Positions 50,809 through 59,913 of a stretch of 64,000 bases of DNA are shown in pieces (within the stretch, counting starts at the first letter, position 1; each line of letters begins with the position of its first letter). The stretch is from the NCBI GenBank assembly GCA_963790065.1, contig CAWBNK010000029.1, positions 248,001-312,000 on the forward strand, read 5' to 3'. This stretch comes from Palsa-504 sp963790065. GTDB lineage: Bacteria > Actinomycetota > Actinomycetes > Streptosporangiales > Streptosporangiaceae. A program made the position numbers and the translations under genes. The notes beneath the pieces are model-generated. The model was given only the letters and a program-made list of their open reading frames with translations, had not been told where the DNA came from and did no database searches.

Positions 50809-51573
50809 ATGAGCAGTAGCCGCATGCCGGCCGTGTACCTGAGCCACGGCGCGCCGCCGCTGGCCGACGACCCGATCTGGCCGGGGGAGCTGTCGGCCTG
50901 GTCGGCCGCGCTGCCGCGGCCAGAGGCCATCCTGGTCGTCTCGGCCCACTGGGAGAACGCCCCGGTCTCGGTGAGCGCGACCCGGACGGTGCCGCTGTAC
51001 TACGACTTCTGGGGCTTCCCGAAGCACTACTACGAGGTCACCTACCCGGCTCCCGGCGCGCCCGCGCTGGCCGAAGCGGTGCGCAAGCTGCTCGGCGGGC
51101 AGGTGCACGAGCACGCCGACCGGGGCCTGGACCACGGCGCCTACGTGCCGCTGGTGGAGATGTACCCCGGCGCCGACGTGCCGGTCATCCAGCTGTCCAT
51201 GCCGTCCCTTGACCCGCGCCAGCTGATGGACCTGGGCCGCAGGCTGGCCCCGCTACGCGACGAGGGCGTGCTGATCATGGGCAGCGGGTTCTTCACCCAC
51301 AACCTGCGGGAATTCGTGTTCGAAGGTCCGGTGCCCGAATGGTCGCGCGAGTTCGACGACTGGGGCAAGCGGGTGCTGGCCGACGGCGACGTCGACGCGC
51401 TGCTTGATTTCGGTCACAAAGCGCCGGCCGCGCACACCGCGCATCCGCGTACCGAGCACTTTGCGCCGCTGTTCGTCGCGCTCGGCGCCGGCGAAAGTGA
51501 TCTTGCCCGGCAGCGCCCGGTGATCGAGGGCTTCTGGGGTGGCCTGGCTAAAAGGTCTGTGCAGCTGGGCTGA
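50809..51573 (+). CDS. LigB/DODA-type extradiol dioxygenase family protein
   Basis: 254 residues. PAVYLSHGAPPLADDP and ILVVSAHWENAPVSVS carry the His ligands; DRGLDHGAYVPLVEMYPGAD gives the catalytic His; VLIMGSGFFTHNLREF and the late LGAGESDLARQRPVIEGFWG match YgiD/DODA-class proteins. These are class III ring-cleaving dioxygenases with a metal held by His residues, and the group includes 4,5-DOPA dioxygenases. The substrate here is unknown. The gene starts right after vapC, with GAAGGAACG as ribosome site. No other aromatic-ring gene adjoins except fumarylacetoacetase about 1.4 kb downstream. Confidence 0.88.
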   Translation: MSSSRMPAVYLSHGAPPLADDPIWPGELSAWSAALPRPEAILVVSAHWENAPVSVSATRTVPLYYDFWGFPKHYYEVTYPAPGAPALAEAVRKLLGGQVHEHADRGLDHGAYVPLVEMYPGADVPVIQLSMPSLDPRQLMDLGRRLAPLRDEGVLIMGSGFFTHNLREFVFEGPVPEWSREFDDWGKRVLADGDVDALLDFGHKAPAAHTAHPRTEHFAPLFVALGAGESDLARQRPVIEGFWGGLAKRSVQLG

Positions 51574-51642
51574 GGGTCACAGACTGAGACACGTGATCTT
51601 AGGGTCTGTAAAGCACCCTCCGGGACAGCCTATGGTCTAGAC

Positions 51643-52937
<1,295 letters not shown>

Positions 52938-52941
<4 letters not shown>

Positions 52942-54164
52942 CGACCTGGCTTGACCTGCCGTCCGGTTCACCGTTCGGGCTGGCCAACCTGCCCTACGGC
53001 GTGTTCTCGGCCAGCGCCGGCCCGCTGGGTCCCGGCGTCGGCCCGCCGCCTGATGCCCGCCCGAGGGTCGGGGTCCGGGTCGGCGACTCGGTGCTCGACC
53101 TGGCCGCGGTCCTCGGCGAGCAGGTCTTCGGCGAACCGTCGCTGAACGCCTTCATGGCCCAGGGCCGGGCCCGGTGGGCCGACGTCCGGGCCCGGATCAC
53201 CGAGCTGCTGACCGACGAGTCCGAGGGCCGGCACCGCGAGAGCGTGGCAGCCGCCCTGCACCCGCTGGCCGAGGTACGGCTGCACCTGCCGTTCGAGGTC
53301 GGCGACTACGTCGACTTCTACGCCAGCGAGTACCACGCGGCCAACGTCGGGCGGCTGTTCCGGCCGGGCGGCGAGGCGCTCATGCCCAACTGGAAGCACC
53401 TGCCGGTCGGCTACCACGGCCGCTCGGGCACCGTGATCGTCTCCGGCACCCCGGTCGCCCGCCCGAACGGCCAGTCCGCCGGGCCCGACGGCATCCCGGT
53501 GTTCGGCCCGTCGCGGCGGCTGGACTTCGAGGCCGAGGTCGGGTTCGTGGTCGGCACCGGTTCGCCAGGACCGGTCAGCCCGGCCGGTTTCGCCTCCCAC
53601 GTGTTCGGGGTGTTCCTGGTCAACGACTGGTCGGCCCGGGACCTGCAATCCTGGGAGTCCCGGCCCCTCGGCCCGTTCCTGGCCAAGTCGTTCGCCACGT
53701 CGATCTCGCCCTGGGTGGTGCCGCTCGACGCGCTCGAGCAGGCCCGGATCAGCCCGCCGCGGCAGGACCCGCCGCCGCTGCCCTACCTGGCCGGCGGCGA
53801 CAAGTGGGGTCTGGACCTCGCCCTGGAGGTGCGGCTGAACGGCCAGGTGGCGGCCCGCCCGCCGTTCGCCGCCATGTACTGGACGCCGGCCCAGATGCTG
53901 GCCCACATGACCGTCAACGGCGCCTCGGTCAGGACCGGGGACTTCTACGCCTCCGGCACGGTCAGCGGCCCGGACCGGGACCAGCGCGGCTGCCTGCTGG
54001 AGCTGAGCTGGGGCGGCGCGGAGCCGCTCACCCTGCCCGACGGCTCGGTGCGCACGTTTCTCGAAGACGGCGACGAGGTCACGATCACCGCCACCGCGCC
54101 CGCCGCGGGCGGCACGCGCATCAGCTTCGGCGAGGTCACCGGCCGGATCCTCCCGGCCCGTTAG
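52938..54164 (+). CDS. fahA: Fumarylacetoacetase, probable CTG start
   Basis: About 408 residues. The first recognised ATG/GTG/TTG in frame is GTG 53001, but the family's N-terminal signature W-L-D-L-P-x-G-S-P-F-G-L-x-N-L-P-Y-G-V-F lies upstream of it. It begins right at CTG 52938, which overlaps the citrate synthase stop as CTGA and has GGAG at 52927-52930. I therefore start there. Later motifs: DYVDFYASEYHAANVGRLF (active-site His), LPVGYHGRSGTVIVSG, LDFEAEVGFVVG and NDWSARDLQSWE. It cleaves fumarylacetoacetate in tyrosine degradation. Its 3' end overlaps the convergent acyl-CoA ligase by 4 bases. Confidence 0.88.
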
Positions 54165-55714
54165 CGGTCGCTGGCCTCGGTCACCCACTGGCGCAGTTTC
54201 TTGCGGTCCAGCTTGCCCACGCTGGTCAGCGGCACGGCCGGCACGATCGTGATCTGCCGCGGGTACTTGTTGGCGGCCAGGTGCTTCCTGGCGTGCTCGG
54301 TGAGCTCCTCCACCGTGACCTCAGCCCCGGGCCGGAGCGACACGAACGCCACCACCTCCTCACCTAGCCGGGCGTCCGGCCGTCCCACCACCCCGGCCTG
54401 GGCCACCGCCGGGTGGGCCACCAGCGCGTCCTCCACGTCGCGCGGGAAGACGTTGAACCCGCCCCGCAGGATCAGGTCCTTCTTCCTGTCCACCACGTAC
54501 AGGTAGCCGTCGGCATCCAGGTGCCCGATGTCGCCGGTGTGCAGCCAGCCGCCCGCGAGCACGCCGGAGCCGGCCTCCGGCGTGTGCCAGTAGCCAGCCA
54601 TCACCCCCGGGGACCGCACGCAGATCTCCCCGTCCTGGCCCGCCGGCAGCATGGCCCCGGCGTCGTCCTGGATCGACACCTCGCAGCCGGCCACCGGCAG
54701 GCCGACGCTGCCCGGGCGGCGCGCGTCGGGCGGGTTGGAGGAGATCAGCGTGGCCGCCTCGGTACAGCCGTAGCCCTCGTAGATCGCCGCCGACGGCACC
54801 CGGGCCTCGAACTCCCGCCTGACCTCATCGGGCAGCGGGGCCGCCCCGGACGAAAGGGCGGTCAGCTCGGACAGGTCGGCCTCCTCCAGCGGCTGGCCGA
54901 GCAGCATCTGGATCATCGACGGCACCAGCGCGCTGCCCTGCGCCCGGTGCTCGGCGGCCAGCCTGACCCAGCCCGCCGGGTCGAACCAGCGCATGAGGAT
55001 GGTCCGGGCGCCCTCGTCCCGGTGGAAGCCGCCGCAGAAGACCAGCAGCCCGTAGGCATGGGCCAGCGGCAGCGGTAGGACCGAGGTGGTCACGTGAGCC
55101 CGCACCGAGTTCTGCTGCGCCGCCGAGCCGCACCAGAACAGGTTCGCGTGGGTCAGCGGGACCCCCTTCGACCGGCCCGTGGTCCCGCCGGTGTAGAGCA
55201 GTGCGGCCAGGTCGGAGCCCGACCGGTCCGCGATCGGCCCCGGCACCGCGCTGGCCACCTGCGCGAAGTCCAGCACCGGCACGCCCGGGGCTGCTTCGGC
55301 CGGGCCTCCTCCCGGCACCACCACGAACCGGACGCCGGGCGCCCCGGCCAGCGCGGCGGAAACCTTGGGCAGGAATTCCGCCGTGGTCACCACGCCGACC
55401 GCGCCGGAGTCGACCAGCGCGTGCCGCAGCTCGTCCTCGCTGACCAGGAAGATCAGCGGGGTCACCACCGCCCCGGCCCGCCACGCCGCGCTGTAGGTGA
55501 TCAGCACCTCGGGGCAGTTGGCCATCAGCACCAGCAGCCGGTCGCCGGGACGCACGCCGAGGCCGGTCAGGCCGGCCGCGAACCGGGCGGCCCGGTTGGC
55601 CAGCGAGCCGGACCTGTGCCACTGGCCCTCGAAGAACAGCGAGTCGTGGTCGCCCTGGCGCTCCAGCGCGAGTTCGGCCAGCCGGGCCAGGTTCACCTTG
55701 TCCATCTCATCCAT
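54161..55714 (-). CDS. Acyl-CoA/AMP-forming ligase
   Basis: 517 residues, ANL family. The P-loop is ALLYTGGTTGRSKGVPLTH; PLPLAHAYGLLVFCGGFH; the A5 motif is IYEGYGCTEAATLIS; A7 is GGWLHTGDIGHLDADGYLYV; the hinge and A8 are DRKKDLILRGGFNVFPRDVE; A10 is SVGKLDRKKLRQW with the catalytic Lys. It activates a carboxylic acid as acyl-AMP and transfers it to CoA. Fatty, aromatic or branched acids are possible. ATG 55714 has the AGATGGACAAGG context; an in-frame ATG at residue 4 is an alternative. It is transcribed alone. Confidence 0.92.
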   Translation of the reverse strand: MDEMDKVNLARLAELALERQGDHDSLFFEGQWHRSGSLANRAARFAAGLTGLGVRPGDRLLVLMANCPEVLITYSAAWRAGAVVTPLIFLVSEDELRHALVDSGAVGVVTTAEFLPKVSAALAGAPGVRFVVVPGGGPAEAAPGVPVLDFAQVASAVPGPIADRSGSDLAALLYTGGTTGRSKGVPLTHANLFWCGSAAQQNSVRAHVTTSVLPLPLAHAYGLLVFCGGFHRDEGARTILMRWFDPAGWVRLAAEHRAQGSALVPSMIQMLLGQPLEEADLSELTALSSGAAPLPDEVRREFEARVPSAAIYEGYGCTEAATLISSNPPDARRPGSVGLPVAGCEVSIQDDAGAMLPAGQDGEICVRSPGVMAGYWHTPEAGSGVLAGGWLHTGDIGHLDADGYLYVVDRKKDLILRGGFNVFPRDVEDALVAHPAVAQAGVVGRPDARLGEEVVAFVSLRPGAEVTVEELTEHARKHLAANKYPRQITIVPAVPLTSVGKLDRKKLRQWVTEASDR

Positions 55715-55743
55715 ATCCGCGTCCGTCTGGATGGTCCGGCCGC

Positions 55744-56127
55744 TTAGGTCAGGTTGATCTCGAAGTACGCGCCCTGATCATCGTGAACGATCCGGGCCGA
55801 GCCAGTCCAGCCCACGAAGTCCCCGGACCCGGTGCCCGGCACGATGTGCCCGAACCAGGTGCCGGAGTCGGACTCCAGGCCGCCGTGCTGCACGGTCACC
55901 GAACCCTCCCGCCCGTCGTCGGTCCGGCCGGTGATCCGCTCCGTGGCCACGTAGGAGCGGGAGCCTTCTTCGGTGCCCGCGGACATGAACACCGTGGTGG
56001 CGTGCCCGGTGATCCCGGCGGTGAAGGTCTTGGCGAAGGTCAGCAGGCTGAACCAGTCCGCCTCGAGCCCGGTCACCTGCCGCGGCTCGAAGCTGTCGAC
56101 ACCGAAGCGGGCGATCAACGTCATCAA
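55744..56127 (-). CDS. DUF3224 family protein
   Basis: 127 residues. ARFGVDSFEPRQVTGLEADW, AKTFTAGITGHATTVFMSAG, RSYVATERITGRTDDGREGS, VQHGGLESDSGTWFGHIVPG and FVGWTGSARI are in the order of DUF3224 proteins, small allene-oxide-cyclase-like beta barrels with no assigned activity. ATG 56124 is an alternative start, one codon in. Divergent from the acyl-CoA dehydrogenase by 81 bases and just upstream of the ligase on the same strand (30-base gap), so it may be cotranscribed with it. Confidence 0.85.
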   Translation of the reverse strand: MMTLIARFGVDSFEPRQVTGLEADWFSLLTFAKTFTAGITGHATTVFMSAGTEEGSRSYVATERITGRTDDGREGSVTVQHGGLESDSGTWFGHIVPGTGSGDFVGWTGSARIVHDDQGAYFEINLT

Positions 56128-56208
56128 TTCCTCCTGTTCGGCCCTTGACGGGCATCCCGACGATACCCGCCCTTCCGCCGCCCGCCCGGCCGGGTTAGGG
56201 TCGCGCTC

Positions 56209-57348
56209 ATGGTGACCCAGACCGAGTTCGATGAGCTGCTCGACCTGCTGCGCTCGTTCATCCGGCGCGAGGTGATGCCCGCCGAGGCCGGCATCGACGA
56301 ATCCGACGAGGTACCCGCCCCGCTGATCCAGCAGGCCAAGGAGATGGGCCTGTACGGCTACGCGATCCCCGCCGAGTACGGCGGCCTGGGCCTATCGGTA
56401 CCGCAGCAGGTCCGGCTGACCATCGAGCTCGGCTACACCAGCCCGGCCTTCCGGTCGCTGTTCGGCACCAACAACGGCATCGCCGGGCAGGTCCTGGTTC
56501 TGGCCGGGACCGAGCAGCAGCGCAAGCAGTGGCTGCCCCGGCTGGCTTCAGGCGAGGTGGTCGCCTCCTTCGCCCTGACCGAGCCGGACGCCGGATCGGA
56601 CCCGAGCCGGCTGGTCACCACCGCCAGTGAGCAGGACGGTGGCTGGGTCATCGACGGGCTCAAGCGCTTCATCACCAACGCCCCGATGGCCGACGCGTTC
56701 ATGGTCTTCGCCCGCACCGACCCGCAGGCGCCGCCCGGCAAGGGCATCGGCGTGTTCATCGTGCCCGCCCGCACCGAGGGCGTGACGGTAGCGGCCCGGG
56801 ATCACAAGATGGGCCAGGCCGGCGCCCTGACCGCCGACGTCTCCTTCGCCGGGGCCCGGGTTCCCGCCGACGCGCTGGTCGGCGAGGCCGCCCAGGCCGG
56901 CTACGCCACCGCCATGCGCAGCCTGGCTCACGGCCGCCTGGTCATCGCGGGCATGTGCGTGGGCGTCATGGCCCGGCTGATCGACGAGAGCGTGGCCTAC
57001 GCCAAGGACCGCTCCCAGGGCGGCCACCGCATCGCCGACTACCAGCTCATCCAGGCCATGCTGGCCGACTCCCAGACCGAGTACCTGGCCGCCCGGGCCT
57101 TGGTCCTGGACGCCGCCGACCAGTACGAGGCGGGCACCGACCAGCGCCTGGCGCCGTCCGCCGCCAAGTACTTCGCCAGCGAAGCCGTCGGCCGCGTCGC
57201 CGACCGGGCCGTGCAGATCCACGGCGGTTACGGCTACATGCGCGGCGTCCCGGTGGAGCGCCTCTACCGCGACGTCCGCCTGTTCCGCATCTACGAGGGC
57301 ACCAGCCAGATCCAGCAACTCGTCATCGCCCGCGAGATGCTCCGTTGA
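56209..57348 (+). CDS. Acyl-CoA dehydrogenase
   Basis: 379 residues. FALTEPDAGSDPSRLVTTA and FITNAPMADAFMVFART are FAD-binding strands; RIADYQLIQAMLADSQTEY and QIHGGYGYMRGVPVERLYRD mark the C-terminal helices; RIYEGTSQIQQLVIAREML holds the catalytic Glu at the MCAD-type position. It should oxidise an acyl-CoA to the 2-enoyl-CoA with FAD and pass electrons to ETF. Chain length is not evident. No other beta-oxidation gene is directly adjacent; the next acyl-CoA dehydrogenase is 1.4 kb on. Gene start ATG 56209 is well placed. Confidence 0.95.
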   Translation: MVTQTEFDELLDLLRSFIRREVMPAEAGIDESDEVPAPLIQQAKEMGLYGYAIPAEYGGLGLSVPQQVRLTIELGYTSPAFRSLFGTNNGIAGQVLVLAGTEQQRKQWLPRLASGEVVASFALTEPDAGSDPSRLVTTASEQDGGWVIDGLKRFITNAPMADAFMVFARTDPQAPPGKGIGVFIVPARTEGVTVAARDHKMGQAGALTADVSFAGARVPADALVGEAAQAGYATAMRSLAHGRLVIAGMCVGVMARLIDESVAYAKDRSQGGHRIADYQLIQAMLADSQTEYLAARALVLDAADQYEAGTDQRLAPSAAKYFASEAVGRVADRAVQIHGGYGYMRGVPVERLYRDVRLFRIYEGTSQIQQLVIAREMLR

Positions 57349-57500
57349 CCCAGCATCCCGAACGGTCCGTAGCCCCCGCCGCGGCCTCCCTCGATGCCCG
57401 CCGTGGCTGCCGCATCTAAGGACCCGGCCCACCCAGCGACCTGGTTCGCGTTCGGGGCTGATGTGGCTGCTGATGCGGCTCGCCGGAGGCTCCCCGTTAA

Positions 57501-57542
57501 CGTGGATACTTTCTGCCCTTATAGGGGTAGCAAGTATCCACG
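57501..57542. repeat. 42-bp palindromic element
   Basis: CGTGGATACTT (57501-57511) and AAGTATCCACG (57532-57542) are perfect inverted arms. Between them CCCTTATAGGG is itself palindromic, so nearly the whole 42 bp can fold into one hairpin or cruciform. No T-run follows. Confidence 0.85.
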
Positions 57543-57609
57543 ATAATTCGAATCCCCGTTTGGTAGTCTAGATTGCCGCTTTTGTTCCAGGCGCACCCGC
57601 GATTGCCGT

Positions 57610-57663
57610 GACATGAAACCTCGATTCCAGCACCACCCAGGGATGAAACCCCGGTTTCATGTC
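57610..57663. repeat. ATGAAACC repeat cluster with inverted arms
   Basis: GACATGAAACC (57610-57620) and GGTTTCATGTC (57653-57663) are exact inverted arms. A third copy, ATGAAACC at 57643-57650, pairs with the right arm alone to give the palindrome ATGAAACCCCGGTTTCAT. So there are two direct and one inverted copy, allowing alternative hairpins. Confidence 0.85.
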
Positions 57664-57727
57664 CTAAGTTCCGCGGGATACCGGATAACCGGTTGCTGCG
57701 GTTACCGGAGCGGAGGACGATGCGGGC

Positions 57728-58588
57728 GTGGACACCGAGCCGGGCGTCCTGGTCACCGGAATGCGCTATCTCGAGCTCGCGACAACGCTGCTGCAGCAGA
57801 TGCGGCTGGCCGAGCCCACAGGTGGGATCTGGGAAGCGGCCGACATCCAGTGGTGGTGGCGCCAGGAGCGCAGCACCGATCATGACGGCCAGTTGTTCTG
57901 GTTGGACCAGCACGGCGAGCCGGCGGCCGCCGCCATCAGGACCGACTTCGGTCGCAGCGTCCAGTGCGACGTCCTGGTCCTGGATCCGGACTACGCGCGC
58001 ACCGCCTGGCAGGCCGCGATCGGCCGCGCCCCGGGCGGTGCCGAGTTCCCGGTCCGGGCCGACGACGCCACCGGCCTGGCCGAACTCAAAGCGGCCGGCT
58101 TCGAGCCGAGCCAGCCCGGCGTGATCTCCTGCTGGCTCGAGGCCCCGGACCGCCCACGGGTACCGGAACTAGCTCCCAGCTACCGGCTGCTGTCCCGCGC
58201 CGACGCGCTGCTAACCGGCGCCGACGCGCCGGACCGGCCGCATCCGCTGGCCGCCCGCAACGGCCCGCGGGTGGAACAGCGGCTGCGCCAGTGCTCGCTG
58301 TACCGGCCGGAGCTTGACCTAATGGTGGCGGCACCCGACGGGCAGGCCGCGGGCTACGGCTTGTTCTGGGCCGACCCGGTTACCGGTGTCGGGCTCGTCG
58401 AGCCGATGAGAACCGAGCGGGCTCACCAGCGCCGCGGGATCGCGGGCCACATCCTGGCCGCGGGCCTCGACCGGCTGGCTGCGCACGGCTGTCGGCGGCT
58501 GAAGGTCAGCAACGACATCGGCCTGTACCTGCGAGCCGGTTTCCGGCCCGTGAGCAGCGCCCCGGTCCTCAGCCGTCCTGCCGCGTGA
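57728..58588 (+). CDS. GNAT family N-acetyltransferase
   Basis: 286 residues from GTG 57728. An N-terminal half (MRYLELATTLLQQMRLAEPT, GGIWEAADIQWWWRQERS, FWLDQHGEPAAAAIRTDFG) is a degenerate GNAT-like repeat. The C-terminal half has DLMVAAPDGQAAGYGLFWAD, VGLVEPMRTERAHQRRGIAG with the acetyl-CoA pyrophosphate loop R-R-G-I-A-G, and LKVSNDIGLYLRAGFRPV. The two-domain layout resembles aminoglycoside/mycothiol-synthase-like GNATs. The acceptor is unknown. It follows the palindromic region, and its promoter should lie within 57.5-57.7 kb. Confidence 0.88.
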   Translation: MDTEPGVLVTGMRYLELATTLLQQMRLAEPTGGIWEAADIQWWWRQERSTDHDGQLFWLDQHGEPAAAAIRTDFGRSVQCDVLVLDPDYARTAWQAAIGRAPGGAEFPVRADDATGLAELKAAGFEPSQPGVISCWLEAPDRPRVPELAPSYRLLSRADALLTGADAPDRPHPLAARNGPRVEQRLRQCSLYRPELDLMVAAPDGQAAGYGLFWADPVTGVGLVEPMRTERAHQRRGIAGHILAAGLDRLAAHGCRRLKVSNDIGLYLRAGFRPVSSAPVLSRPAA

Positions 58589-58719
58589 ACCAGGCCAAGT
58601 CCTCGCCGGCCATGGAGATCGCGTCCACGCCTCGCCGGGCCTCCAGGCCCGCCCCGGCATCCAGGCATTAAGGTCGCTAGTGGATGACGAGTCACAATCT
58701 CAGGACCTGAGGGCTGGCT

Positions 58720-59868
58720 GTGGATTTTGCTGAAACCGACGAGCACCGGGCGCTGCGGGCCGCTGTCGCGGAGATAGCCAGCGACTTCGGGCCGCGCTAC
58801 TACGCCGAGCGGGCTGCCGAACGCCGCCCGTGCGCCGAGCTGTGGAAGGCCCTTGGTGAAGCCGGGTTCATCGGGGTGAACATTCCCGAGGCCTACGGCG
58901 GAGGCGGCGGCGGGCTGACCGAGCTTGCCCTGGTCTGCGAGGAGATCGCCGCCGCGGGCACGCCGCTGCTGCTGCTGGTCGTGTCGGCCGCCATCTCGGC
59001 CGAGATGATCGCCGACTACGGCACCGAGGAGCAGCGGCAGAGATGGCTGCCCGGCCTGGCCAGCGGCGTCACCAAGGTGGTATTCGCCATCACCGAGCCG
59101 GACGCGGGCTCCAACACCATGCGCATCTCAACCACCGCCGTCCGGGACGGCGAGGAGTGGGTGCTGACCGGCACCAAGTACTACATTTCCGGGGTCGACG
59201 AGGCCGAGGCGGTGCTCGTGGTCGCGCGGACGGGCCAGGACGAGCGCGGCGGGCACCTGTCGCTGTTCCTGGTGCCCGCCGATGCCGTGGGCCTGGGCAA
59301 GCACCTGCTCCCGGTTGACCTGCTGCTGCCGGAGCGGCAGTTCACCCTGCACTTCGACGGCGTCCGCGTCGGCCCGGGCGCGCTGGTCGGCGGTGAGGGG
59401 GAGGGCTTCAGGCAGGTCTTCCACGGGCTGAACCCGGAACGCATCACCGGCGCCGCCCTGGGTGTCGGCGTGGCCAGGTACGCGCTGAACGCCGCGGCCA
59501 GGTACGCCCGCGAGCGGACGGTCTGGTCCGGGCCGATCGGCACCCACCAGGGCGTGTCGCACCCGCTGGCCAAGGCGAAGATCGAGACCGAGCTGGCCGC
59601 CCTGATGGTCAGGCAGGCCGCCTGGCAGCACGACCACGGCCTGCCCGCGGGGGAGTCCGCCAACATGGCCAAGTACGCCGCCGCCGAGGCCGCGCTCGCC
59701 GCCCTCGACGCGGCCATCCAGACCCACGGCGGGAACGGCCTGGCCACCGAGTACGGGCTGATGCCGTACTGGGGACTGGCCCGGCTGTTGCGCATCGCGC
59801 CGGTCAACCGGGAGATGATCCTCAACTACGTGGCCCAGCACAGCCTGGGCCTGCCACGCTCGTACTAA
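58720..59868 (+). CDS. Acyl-CoA dehydrogenase (operon with ligase and carboxylase)
   Basis: 382 residues from GTG 58720. VFAITEPDAGSNTMRISTTA and YYISGVDEAEAVLVVART are FAD-contacting; FTLHFDGVRVGPGALVGGEG is typical; IQTHGGNGLATEYGLMPYWG and RLLRIAPVNREMILNYVAQH form the end. The Y-E-G-T segment with the MCAD-type catalytic Glu is replaced by A-P-V-N-R-E, so the base may be placed elsewhere as in isovaleryl-CoA-type enzymes. With the downstream ligase and carboxylase genes this looks like the FadE-FadD-AccD-AccA order known from the mycobacterial leucine-degradation locus. The 3' spacing to the ligase is 45 bases with AAGGAGGAG as ribosome site. Confidence 0.93.
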   Translation: MDFAETDEHRALRAAVAEIASDFGPRYYAERAAERRPCAELWKALGEAGFIGVNIPEAYGGGGGGLTELALVCEEIAAAGTPLLLLVVSAAISAEMIADYGTEEQRQRWLPGLASGVTKVVFAITEPDAGSNTMRISTTAVRDGEEWVLTGTKYYISGVDEAEAVLVVARTGQDERGGHLSLFLVPADAVGLGKHLLPVDLLLPERQFTLHFDGVRVGPGALVGGEGEGFRQVFHGLNPERITGAALGVGVARYALNAAARYARERTVWSGPIGTHQGVSHPLAKAKIETELAALMVRQAAWQHDHGLPAGESANMAKYAAAEAALAALDAAIQTHGGNGLATEYGLMPYWGLARLLRIAPVNREMILNYVAQHSLGLPRSY

Positions 59869-59913
59869 TAACCCGAGCCGCACCCAGAGCCCGAGCCGTA
59901 TTAAGGAGGAGCC

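Larger units (their letters stand above)
57349..57727. other. Gene-free stretch with palindromic repeats
   Basis: 379 bases between the acyl-CoA dehydrogenase and the GNAT gene, more AT-rich than the surroundings from about 57490. No coding frame with family features is visible. It contains the two palindromic elements listed separately, plus a direct repeat of GATTGCCG (about 57572 and 57601). Confidence 0.7.
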
